From Gammaproteobacteria bacterium (lineage in GTDB: Bacteria; Pseudomonadota; Gammaproteobacteria; Steroidobacterales; Steroidobacteraceae): a stretch of 10,533 nt of DNA. The notes under the pieces are model-generated. The model was not told the DNA's origin, searched no databases, and saw only the letters and a list, made by a program, of their open reading frames with translations. The DNA lies in NCBI GenBank assembly GCA_030038645.1, contig JASHSR010000013.1:1-10533 (forward strand). Reading direction: 5' to 3'. Shown in pieces: positions 1 to 6,782 of this stretch (positions are counted from its first letter, which is position 1; each line of letters begins with the position of its first letter). A program made the position numbers and the translations under genes.

Positions 1-59
1 CGGGCACGGCGGCGCGCGTGTGAACCGCGGCGCGCAGCCCCGTGGCGCGCGGCGCGCGA

Positions 60-2483
60 CTAGAGGAACCGCTCGAGCGCGCCGCGCAGCTCTTCCATCG
101 TCTGGTGGCGCTTCGCCTTGTCCACGGCCATCGATTTGACGACGAGATCGCTCAGCTCGGGAGGCAGCGCGGAGTTGACGTCGCGCGGCGGCCGCGCCTT
201 GCCCTGGACGTGCTGGTACATCACGGACATGTGATCGCCGCGCGAGTAAGGCGGCACGCCGGTCAGCATCTCGTAGAGAATGACGCCGAGCGCGTAGATG
301 TCCGCGCGCTCGTCCACCTTCTTGCCGAGGATCTGCTCGGGAGCCATGTACTTCGGCGAGCCGATGACGTAGCCGGTCTTCGTGAGCTGGGTGTCGCCCT
401 CGCGCTGCGCGGCGGCCACGCCGAAATCGACGATCTTGAGCAGGCTCTCCTGATTGATGAGCACGTTCGCGGGCTTCAGGTCCCGGTGCACGATCCCGAC
501 CTGGTGCGCGACGGTCATGCCCGTTGCGATGTCGCAGCCGAAGCGCAGCGCGCGCTTGAGCTCCATGGGCTTCTCGCCCACGATCTCCCCGGCGAGCGTG
601 TGGGAGGGGAAGTACTCCATCGAGATGGCGTAGTTGCCCTGGATATAGAGGAAGTCGTAGATGCGGATGACGTTCTTGTGCGTGATCTTGCGCGAGTAGC
701 GCAGCTCGTGCACGAAGCGCTTCATGACCTCCTCGTCCTGGGCGACGTTCGGATTCAAGAACTTGAGGATCAGCCGCTCGTCGACGACGGTGTCCTCCAT
801 GAGCAACACCGTGCCGAAGGCGCCGCGCCCGATCCGGTCGATGTACTTGTAGCGGCCCTCGATGATGTCCCCCGTCTTGAGCGTGGAGATGTCGAGCTTG
901 CCGGGCTCCTCGGCGTGGCGCGACGCCTGGGCGAGCGTCCCGTCCGAGATGAGGAGCGTGCGGGAGGACGCGACCGTTTGCGCGCCGCGAGCGCCGGCCG
1001 CCGCCGGCGGAATCGCCGTGGCGCCCGCCGCGGGCAGAGGCGTGAGGCTGCCGGTCGAGCGGCTGTCGAGCTCGGCGAGGGCGCTCGCCGCCATGCGCGC
1101 GATCGTCTGGTCCGGTGATGCGACTTGGGTCTGCAGCTCGACGCGTACCCGGTCGGCCTGCTTCCCGTCGGTGAGCTTGGCGAGCGCCTGGATCGTCTCG
1201 ATGCGGATCTCGCGCTCCGCGCGGCCGAGCAAGGGCAGCATCGAGTCCACGAGCTTCGCATCGCCCACCCGCCCGAGCGCGCGCACCACGATGGGCAAAG
1301 CCTTGGGGTTGCCGCCCCGGAGCATCTCGAGGAGCCTCGGCACGGCGCGCTTGTTGCCGATCTCCGCGAGCGCATCGACCGCGCGCTCGCTGACCCACCA
1401 GTCCGGGTCGCGCGTCGCCTGGATGAGGTGATCGACCGCGCGCTCGTCCTTCGTCTGATTCAGGATCTCGATCGCGGCGCGGCGAATGTCCTCGTCCGGA
1501 TCGCGCACCAGGGCGAGCACGGCGTCGATCACCTTCGGTCCGCCGATCTTCCCCAGCGCATCCGCGGCGCGGCTGCGCACCCACCAGTCGCTGTCCTTCA
1601 GCGCCTCGAGGAGATGTTTGATCGATTTGGCGTCGCCGACCTCGTTCAGGACTTCGACCGCGGCGCGGCGCGCGTACTCGTTCTCGTCCTTCAATACCTC
1701 GATGAGGTAACGGACGGTATCCGGGTGATTCGCCTTGATGACCGCGTCGATGGCCTTGTTCTGCACGTCGATCTCGGGGTCGCGAAGCAGCGCGCAGACC
1801 CGCTCGACGTCGATGGGGCCCTCGGTCCGCTGAAGCGCGCCGAGCGCGGCGCCGCGAATCAGCTTGCTCGGATCCTTGAGCTGGTCCTGCAGGGCCGTCT
1901 GCACCTCCGGTGTGGCGAAGCGCGCGAGGATGTTGATGATGTGGACGCGGGCGATGGGATCCTTTCCCTGCAGCCGCCCGAGCAGCTCGGGCATCGCTTG
2001 GGCGTCGGCGATCTCGCCGATGATGCGGAACAGCGCCGCCTTCTCGTTGGGCTCCTGAGCGTAGGCGGCGTTCAGCAGCTCGCGCACGCCGAAGCGGTGC
2101 TTCTGGGAGGCGATGACCTCGAGCAGAGCCGACTTGGAGATGCCCGGCCGGGAGAGCGCCTCGAGCAGCGTGTGAGGCGGATAGCCGTGGCCGCTCGTGA
2201 GCGCCCAGGAGATGCCGGCGATGACTCGCGGGCTGCCTTCGACGAGCCCCTGCAGAAACTGCGGCAGGGTCTTCAGGCTCACCAGGTGCGCGAGCACGTC
2301 GACCAAGATCACCGTCGCGTTCTTGTCCGCCTCGGGCAAGGCCGCGAGGATCGGCTCGATCGTCCCGGCGCCGAGCTCTTTCAGCTTCGCTGCGGCCTTC
2401 TGAGCGGCGGGGTCGTTCGGGGCAGACGCCGCCCTCACCTCAGAGATCAGCCGCTCGGCGCGCAGGTTAGTGAAGAAGCTCAT
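60..2483 (-). CDS. HEAT-repeat Ser/Thr protein kinase (Hanks type)
   Basis: An 807-residue soluble protein that should phosphorylate Ser/Thr on unknown substrates, with the HEAT part acting as scaffold or sensor. Residues about 25-470 are alpha-helical HEAT repeats of roughly 31 residues; two related units carry DWWV at 299-302 and 361-364. Residues about 471-540 are an Ala/Pro/Ser/Thr-rich linker. Residues about 545-807 are a full kinase domain: glycine loop GRGAFG 552-557, ATP lysine K574, helix-C glutamate E593, HRDLKPAN 666-673 with catalytic D668 and N673, DFG 686-688, and APE 714-716. All key catalytic residues are present, so it should be active. I see no signal peptide, membrane segment or PASTA domain, so it is probably cytoplasmic. 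The ATG at 2483 has a GAGG four bases upstream. It is divergent from mrp and not obviously in an operon. Domain calls are secure; the target and biological role are unknown. Confidence 0.93.
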   Translation of the reverse strand: MSFFTNLRAERLISEVRAASAPNDPAAQKAAAKLKELGAGTIEPILAALPEADKNATVILVDVLAHLVSLKTLPQFLQGLVEGSPRVIAGISWALTSGHGYPPHTLLEALSRPGISKSALLEVIASQKHRFGVRELLNAAYAQEPNEKAALFRIIGEIADAQAMPELLGRLQGKDPIARVHIINILARFATPEVQTALQDQLKDPSKLIRGAALGALQRTEGPIDVERVCALLRDPEIDVQNKAIDAVIKANHPDTVRYLIEVLKDENEYARRAAVEVLNEVGDAKSIKHLLEALKDSDWWVRSRAADALGKIGGPKVIDAVLALVRDPDEDIRRAAIEILNQTKDERAVDHLIQATRDPDWWVSERAVDALAEIGNKRAVPRLLEMLRGGNPKALPIVVRALGRVGDAKLVDSMLPLLGRAEREIRIETIQALAKLTDGKQADRVRVELQTQVASPDQTIARMAASALAELDSRSTGSLTPLPAAGATAIPPAAAGARGAQTVASSRTLLISDGTLAQASRHAEEPGKLDISTLKTGDIIEGRYKYIDRIGRGAFGTVLLMEDTVVDERLILKFLNPNVAQDEEVMKRFVHELRYSRKITHKNVIRIYDFLYIQGNYAISMEYFPSHTLAGEIVGEKPMELKRALRFGCDIATGMTVAHQVGIVHRDLKPANVLINQESLLKIVDFGVAAAQREGDTQLTKTGYVIGSPKYMAPEQILGKKVDERADIYALGVILYEMLTGVPPYSRGDHMSVMYQHVQGKARPPRDVNSALPPELSDLVVKSMAVDKAKRHQTMEELRGALERFL

Positions 2484-2566
2484 TCAGCCTCGCTGTCGGC
2501 AGTCATCCCGGCCCATCCACTTTGGCGCAGGCTCAATCCGGCCCGCCGCGGGGTGCTCGAGCTCTC

Positions 2567-2608
2567 CCGGGGCCGGTATGCAAAGCGACCCTCCGGCTAC
2601 CGGCCCGG
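2567..2608 (-). other. Stem-loop in the kinase 5' leader region
   Basis: The arms 2570-2578 and 2598-2606 are complementary over 9 bp with a 19-nt loop. Two further pairs (2567-2568 with 2607-2608) form if G2569 bulges. It lies just downstream of the candidate minus-strand -10 at 2614-2619, so it would form at the very 5' end of the kinase mRNA. The pairing is seen in the sequence; a regulatory role is inferred. Confidence 0.35.
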
Positions 2609-2621
2609 CATGAATTATGCC
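2607..2621 (-). promoter_or_regulatory. Candidate kinase promoter -10 inside a palindrome
   Basis: Read on the minus strand, CATAAT (2614-2619) matches the sigma70 -10 consensus at five of six bases. It sits in a near-palindrome whose arms GGCAT (2607-2611) and ATGCC (2617-2621) are perfect. I see no good -35 at 16-18 bp, which would suit an activated promoter or a different sigma factor. The leader to the ATG at 2483 would be about 120 nt. Confidence 0.35.
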
Positions 2622-2650
2622 ACAGAGCCTCCCGATGCCTTGCGCAGGGC

Positions 2651-2668
2651 TTCGCATCCCCATGCGAA
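2651..2668. promoter_or_regulatory. Operator-like inverted repeat between the kinase gene and mrp
   Basis: TTCGCAT (2651-2657) and ATGCGAA (2662-2668) are perfect 7-bp inverted arms around CCCC. The site lies where the -35 region of mrp would be, given the -10-like TACACT at 2685-2690. It shares the GCAT...ATGC core with the palindrome at 2607-2621, about 45 bp away. It could be a regulator site for one or both divergent genes. The symmetry is seen; the function is inferred. Confidence 0.4.
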
Positions 2669-2684
2669 TGCCCCGCCGAAGCAC

Positions 2685-2690
2685 TACACT
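2685..2690 (+). promoter_or_regulatory. Candidate mrp -10 element
   Basis: TACACT resembles the sigma70 -10 hexamer and lies in the most A+T-rich patch of the spacer, 29 bp before the mrp ATG. No convincing -35 is visible; the 17-bp position falls inside the inverted repeat at 2651-2668. Confidence 0.3.
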
Positions 2691-2719
2691 TTCACTTTAC
2701 CATCCGCCGTGCCGATCCC

Positions 2720-3814
2720 ATGCCACCGACCGCGGACCCTGCCGTCCAGACGGCGCTCGAAAGCTATGTCGATCCTTATCTCGAGGAGTCGCTCGCGGCC
2801 GCCCAGGTGGCCGTGTCCGTCGCCCGGGAGGGCGCTCGGCACGTCGCGACGCTCCGTTTCGGCTTTCCGGTCGGCGGCTACGAGCGCGAGCTCGAGGCTC
2901 GCCTGCGGGAGCACCTGCGCGCCTCGGGCCTCGAGGTGCAGCTCGACGTGCGGCTCGAATCGGAGATCCACGCGCACGCCGTACAGCGGCTGCTGAAGCC
3001 GCTGCAGGGCGTCAAGAACATCGTTGCGGTGGCGTCGGGCAAGGGCGGCGTCGGCAAATCGACCGTCGCGGTGAATCTCGCGCTCGCCTGGGCGGCTCAG
3101 GGCGCCCGCGTCGGCATGCTCGACGCCGACATCTACGGCCCGAGCCAGCCCTTGATGCTCGGGCTCGTGGGACAGCGCCCGGCCTTGCTCGAGGGCAAGC
3201 GCATCGAGCCTCTGCGCAGCCACGGCATCGCTGCCATGTCGATCGGCCTGCTGGTCGATGCCGAGCAGCCGATGGTCTGGCGGGGACCCATGGTCACCCA
3301 GGCGCTGAGCCAGCTGCTCTCCGACACGAGCTGGGGCGAGCTCGATTATCTCGTCGTGGACATGCCGCCCGGCACGGGCGATATCCAGCTCACGCTCGCG
3401 CAGCGGGTGCCGGTCGCGGGCGCGGTGATCGTGACGACGCCGCAGGACATCGCGCTCGCCGACGCGCGCAAGGGCCTCAAGATGTTCGAGAAGGTGTCGG
3501 TGCCGGTCCTCGGCATCGTCGAGAACATGAGCGTGCACGTCTGCTCCCAATGCGGGCACGTAGAGCACATCTTTGGTGCAGGCGGCGGCGAGCGCATGGC
3601 CCGGCAGTACGGCGTGCGGCTGCTCGGCGAGCTGCCGCTCGATGCGCACATCCGCGAGGAGGCGGACGGAGGGCGGCCGACGGTGGTGGCGGCGCCCGAC
3701 ACCCCGCGCGCCAAGGCGTACTTCGAGATGGCCCGGCGCACCGCGGCCGCCCTCGCGCGCCGGGCCCGCGATCGCAGCGGCGCTTTTCCGCGGATCGTCG
3801 TCGAAGAGTCCTGA
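2720..3814 (+). CDS. mrp: Mrp/ApbC Fe-S cluster carrier P-loop ATPase
   Basis: A 364-residue cytoplasmic Mrp/NBP35-family ATPase that binds and delivers Fe-S clusters to apoproteins. Residues about 10-85 form the N-terminal MIP18-like domain. The ParA/MinD-like P-loop domain follows, with deviant Walker A GKGGVGKST at 107-115 and DMPPGTGD at 214-221. The cluster-binding CxxC is C275/C278 in VCSQCGH. Length is typical (E. coli Mrp is about 370 residues). The ATG at 2720 begins where family homology begins; the frame is open further upstream but that part looks non-coding. No Shine-Dalgarno is evident. The dCTP deaminase gene follows after 19 bp, so the two are probably co-transcribed. From memory, an mrp-dcd pair is also found in Pseudomonas. 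Identity is secure. Confidence 0.96.
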   Translation: MPPTADPAVQTALESYVDPYLEESLAAAQVAVSVAREGARHVATLRFGFPVGGYERELEARLREHLRASGLEVQLDVRLESEIHAHAVQRLLKPLQGVKNIVAVASGKGGVGKSTVAVNLALAWAAQGARVGMLDADIYGPSQPLMLGLVGQRPALLEGKRIEPLRSHGIAAMSIGLLVDAEQPMVWRGPMVTQALSQLLSDTSWGELDYLVVDMPPGTGDIQLTLAQRVPVAGAVIVTTPQDIALADARKGLKMFEKVSVPVLGIVENMSVHVCSQCGHVEHIFGAGGGERMARQYGVRLLGELPLDAHIREEADGGRPTVVAAPDTPRAKAYFEMARRTAAALARRARDRSGAFPRIVVEES

Positions 3815-3833
3815 GCATCCGGACGGGGGATCG

Positions 3834-5015
3834 ATGGTAGAGACTCGCTCGCTCTTCGAGGAGCTGTCCGCCGGAGCTACCGCCGAGGAAGGCGACGCCA
3901 TCGCCGACTCGGAATCGCATCCGACCGGCATCCTGCCGGCGCAGGAGCTCACGCGGGTGGTGCATACCACCCGCGAGGTCCGGGCCCTCGAGCCGATCGG
4001 CGACGATCAGATCCAGCCGGCGAGCATCGATCTGCGCCTCGGCGCGACGGCGTACCGCGTGCGGGCGAGCTTCTTGCCCGGACCCGCGAGCGTGCAAGAG
4101 AAGCTGAAGGAATTCTCGATGCACGAGATGGATATCTCACGGGGCGGAGTTCTCGAGAAGGGCTGCGTCTACATCATCCCCCTGCTCGAGAGCCTTCTTC
4201 TCAAGCGCCGCATGTCGGCTCGCGGAAACCCGAAGAGCTCGACGGGAAGACTGGACGTCTTCACGCGGCTCATCACCGACCACGGTACCGAATTCGACCA
4301 GGTGCGCGAAGGCTACAAGGGACTGCTGTACGCCGAGGTCTCGCCGCGGACCTTCTCGGTCCTCGTGCGCAAGGGATCGCGACTCAGTCAGCTGCGCATT
4401 CGGCGCGGAACTCCTCTGACGAGCGACACCGAGCACAAGCGACTCCACGAGGAATTCGGGCTGCTCGACCGGCAGCTCTCACCGGAGGAGATCAAAAACG
4501 GGGTGCCTATCACTGTCGACGTCGTCGGCAGCCCGCAGGCGGGGGGCATCATTGGGTACAAGGCAAAGAACCACGCGGGACTCATCGACGTCGATCGTGT
4601 CGACTATTACGACCCGCGCGAGTTCTGGGACCCGGTGCCGGCGCCCGGTCGTCACGGACTGGTCCTCGATCCCGCCGACTTCTACATCCTCGCCTCGCGG
4701 GAATCGGTGAAAGTGCCGCCGGCCTACGCCGCCGAGATGATCGCCTACGATACGCTCGTCGGAGAGTTTCGCGTTCATTACGCGGGTTTCTTCGATCCCG
4801 GCTTCGGCGACCCGAGCGCAGGCGGGGAGGGCGCCAAGGCGGTTCTCGAGGTGCGCTCCTACGAGGTGCCGTTCGTGATCGAGGATGGGCAGATCGTCGG
4901 GCGGCTGGCCTACGAGCGCCTGACGGAGCAGCCCGAGCGACTCTACGGCTCGGGAGTCAAGTCGAACTACCAGCGGCAGGGGCTCAGGCTGAGCAAGCAC
5001 TTCAAGCCCTGGTGA
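3834..5015 (+). CDS. dcd: Long-form 2'-deoxycytidine 5'-triphosphate deaminase
   Basis: A 393-residue protein of the long DCD family common in Alphaproteobacteria, expected to deaminate dCTP to dUTP and so supply dUMP for thymidylate synthesis. It is about twice the usual Dcd length (about 190 residues) and contains two related halves. The first has QPASIDLRLG (61-70) and the nucleotide-site motif SSTGR (135-139), with E168 in a YAEV strand. The second has LDPADFYILAS (278-288), YAGFFDPGFG (316-325) and E339 in VLEV, but no SSxxR. The ATG at 3834 has a GGGGGA stretch four bases upstream and lies 19 bp after mrp, suggesting an operon. The first 35 or so residues are acidic and weakly conserved in appearance. 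Family assignment is strong; whether the product is dUTP or dUMP is not decided by sequence. Confidence 0.88.
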   Translation: MVETRSLFEELSAGATAEEGDAIADSESHPTGILPAQELTRVVHTTREVRALEPIGDDQIQPASIDLRLGATAYRVRASFLPGPASVQEKLKEFSMHEMDISRGGVLEKGCVYIIPLLESLLLKRRMSARGNPKSSTGRLDVFTRLITDHGTEFDQVREGYKGLLYAEVSPRTFSVLVRKGSRLSQLRIRRGTPLTSDTEHKRLHEEFGLLDRQLSPEEIKNGVPITVDVVGSPQAGGIIGYKAKNHAGLIDVDRVDYYDPREFWDPVPAPGRHGLVLDPADFYILASRESVKVPPAYAAEMIAYDTLVGEFRVHYAGFFDPGFGDPSAGGEGAKAVLEVRSYEVPFVIEDGQIVGRLAYERLTEQPERLYGSGVKSNYQRQGLRLSKHFKPW

Positions 5016-5016
5016 G

Positions 5017-5030
5017 GCGGCGAGCGCCGC
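5017..5030. terminator. Short GC hairpin between convergent genes
   Basis: GCGGC (5017-5021) pairs with GCCGC (5026-5030) around GAGC in the 31-bp gap between the deaminase stop and the stop of the DUF3108 gene. Being symmetric, it could serve both strands, but neither side has a T run, so intrinsic termination is doubtful. Confidence 0.22.
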
Positions 5031-5046
5031 GACGCATCGGCTTGCG

Positions 5047-5769
5047 CTACGGCGCGTCCTCGAGCTTGCGGATGTGCAGCTCGAATTCAACCTTGCCCTT
5101 GCGCCGGCGCTCGGCCTGCACGGGCAGGTAGCCGAGGCTCGGCGCGAGCCACAGCCGCATGACCCGGTCCGAGCCCGGGCGATCGCTGCGGTAGACGACC
5201 GTATCGAGGCGGCCGAGCGCCGTAACGAGCGTCTCGGCGCGCTCGCGCGTGTAGTGATACTGCTTGGCCTCGTCTTTGTCGAAGAGCAGGAAGCGCGCCG
5301 GGCTGCGGCCCGCCGCGAGGTCGCGCATCAGCTCGATCTGTACCGAGAGCGGATCCTGCGTCCCGGGCTCGAGCGGCTGATCGACCGGCTTGCCGTCCTG
5401 AGTGCCGCGCACCCGCTCCGCTTTCCAGTCGAACCGGAGCGTGACGTTCTGGTCGGTCTTGCCGGGGCCGTTATCTTCCCCGTAGGAGAGCGGCTCCACG
5501 TGGCCGTCCACGAGGGTGAAGACGCTCGTCTCGCTGATCGGATCGGGGAAGGCGAGCCGGAACAGGCCGCGCGCGCGATTGATGGAGCGGTACTCGTACG
5601 TCGCCGGCGCGACCTCCTCGAGCGTCAAGGTGGAGTTGCCGGCCGTGAGGCCGTGCCACTCGAGCGCGTAGATCGCCGTGAAGGGCTTCGGCTCGCTCGC
5701 CCCTGCGAGCGCGGCCATTGCACCGCACAGGCCGAGTGTCCACAGGAGCGGCATGGCGAGTCTCTTCAC
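5047..5769 (-). CDS. DUF3108 exported protein
   Basis: An exported protein of the DUF3108 family, whose biochemical function is not established. The mature part is mostly beta-strand-like and carries family-typical stretches: ALEWHGLTAGNSTLTLEE, YRSINRARGLFRL, PLSYGEDNG, and the C-terminal RLWLAPSLGYLPVQ. The N-terminus is a signal peptide with a KR n-region, a hydrophobic core and likely cleavage after ALAGAS or nearby, so it should be periplasmic or outer-membrane associated. I use the GTG at 5769 (240 residues), which keeps the KR. The alternatives are GTG 5793 (248 residues) and ATG 5754, which has AAGAGA upstream but lacks the basic n-region. It is divergent from the DUF2066 gene. In many gammaproteobacteria it follows purN, which is missing here. 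Confidence 0.85.
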   Translation of the reverse strand: MKRLAMPLLWTLGLCGAMAALAGASEPKPFTAIYALEWHGLTAGNSTLTLEEVAPATYEYRSINRARGLFRLAFPDPISETSVFTLVDGHVEPLSYGEDNGPGKTDQNVTLRFDWKAERVRGTQDGKPVDQPLEPGTQDPLSVQIELMRDLAAGRSPARFLLFDKDEAKQYHYTRERAETLVTALGRLDTVVYRSDRPGSDRVMRLWLAPSLGYLPVQAERRRKGKVEFELHIRKLEDAP

Positions 5770-5794
5770 GATCGGCAGGGCGGTCGCGGCCACC

Positions 5795-5803
5795 GTACAA
5801 TAC
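5795..5803. promoter_or_regulatory. Candidate shared divergent -10 element
   Basis: The dyad GTACAATAC reads as TACAAT (5796-5801) on the plus strand and as TATTGT on the minus strand, both -10-like. Plus-strand transcription would start at or next to the DUF2066 ATG at 5808, giving a leaderless message. Minus-strand transcription would start near 5790, after the GTG at 5793. No -35 consensus is seen on either side. Confidence 0.4.
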
Positions 5804-5807
5804 TCGC

Positions 5808-6782
5808 ATGTTCCAGCCTTTCTCGGGGAGCAAGCGCTTCGTGCGCGTCTTTGCGGCCGTTTGCGGCGCGCTCGCCTGCGCCGCGGCGGTCCCGCTTGCC
5901 TTCGGCGCGCGCCCCGTGCGCGTCTACGACGTGACCGTGCGTGGCACCGACCCGGTCGCCGTGTACCCGGACGCCATGCGAGAGGTCCTGGTGCGCGCGA
6001 CCGGCCGGCGCGATGCGGCGACCGATCCGGCGCTCGCCGCGCTCGTGACCGACGCCGCGCGGTACGTGACCTCGTCGCACGCGACCGGGGATGGCGCCGT
6101 GCAGGTCGTGTTCGACGGTCCGTCGATCGAGCGGCAGATCGTTGCGGCCGGACGCAGCGTTTGGGATGCCGAGCGTCCGTTCACGATCGTCGTGCTGAGT
6201 CCGCCGCCCACGGGCGCCGCGGACGATGCGGCGCTGCAGAGCCTCGAGGAGATCGCCGAAGGCCGGGGCCTCCCGGTCACGCTGGTGCCGATGGCGGTCA
6301 CGGACGCGGACGGCCATCCGCTGAGCGGCGATGCGCTGCTCACGAACGCGCAGCGCCTGGGCGGGGATGCGGTGCTGCTCGGACGCGCGGATCCCGCCGC
6401 GCCGGCCGGCAGCTGGCAGTGGACGCTCCTCACCGGGTTCTCGACTGAGAGCTGGAACGGAACGCTCGACGACGGCATCAACGGGGCCGCGGACGCGCTC
6501 GCGAGAGTGCAAGGCGGCTCGCTGCCGCTCGTCGAGGAGGACGCGGCGGTGCAGGTGACCGGCGTCTCGACGCTCGCGGATTACGCGGCCGTCGAGCGCA
6601 TGCTCGCCGACTTGCCCGGAGTGCGGCGCTCCGGGCTCGTGCAGGCGGACGGCGCCACGGCGACGTTCAGCGTGCTGATTCGCGGCGGGGCCCAGGCGAT
6701 CGAGCGCGCGCTCGCCGACTCGCGACGCCTGCAGCGCGCGGGAACGGGCGAGGCGCCGCTCACATACCAGTTCCATCCGTGA
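5808..6782 (+). CDS. DUF2066 exported protein
   Basis: A 324-residue protein of the DUF2066 family, of unknown function. A signal peptide covers about residues 1-34: basic n-region GSKRFVR, Ala-rich core, AFGA near the cleavage point. The mature N-terminal region has the family pattern around VYPDAMREVLVRATGRRD (about 50-67). A middle segment with alternating hydrophobic strands (TIVVLSPPP, DAVLLGRAD, WQWTLLT) is followed by a C-terminal VERMLADLPGVRR unit. It is the first gene of a tight operon with a CDP-alcohol phosphatidyltransferase gene and hda; its TGA shares an A with the next ATG. The ATG at 5808 is preferred because the upstream in-frame extension reads antisense through the neighbouring gene. 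There is no Shine-Dalgarno before it. The family is usually found beside hda or purM in gammaproteobacteria. Confidence 0.85.
   Translation: MFQPFSGSKRFVRVFAAVCGALACAAAVPLAFGARPVRVYDVTVRGTDPVAVYPDAMREVLVRATGRRDAATDPALAALVTDAARYVTSSHATGDGAVQVVFDGPSIERQIVAAGRSVWDAERPFTIVVLSPPPTGAADDAALQSLEEIAEGRGLPVTLVPMAVTDADGHPLSGDALLTNAQRLGGDAVLLGRADPAAPAGSWQWTLLTGFSTESWNGTLDDGINGAADALARVQGGSLPLVEEDAAVQVTGVSTLADYAAVERMLADLPGVRRSGLVQADGATATFSVLIRGGAQAIERALADSRRLQRAGTGEAPLTYQFHP

Noticed and set aside
24..59. GCGCGC repeats downstream of the kinase stop as a terminator
   Set aside because: GCGCGC pairs with itself by composition alone. The stems are 6 bp with no T run, so it cannot be told from chance.
42..1118. 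358-codon plus-strand open frame over the kinase domain
   Set aside because: It is a mirror of the kinase reading frame, with composition biased to Arg, Leu, Val, Asp and His and no motif.
2484..2684. 66-codon minus-strand frame ending next to the kinase ATG
   Set aside because: It has no Shine-Dalgarno and no familiar motif, and it would cross the candidate promoter and both palindromes. It is more likely leader DNA.
1125..2996. 623-codon plus-strand open frame over the kinase gene and the spacer
   Set aside because: It is antisense to the well-supported HEAT repeats and arises from the high third-position G+C. Its product is a low-complexity Arg/Leu/Asp mix with no recognisable domain, and it runs out of frame into mrp.
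2684..3970. 428-codon minus-strand open frame opposite mrp
   Set aside because: It is antisense to Mrp, whose P-loop and CxxC motifs fix the true frame.
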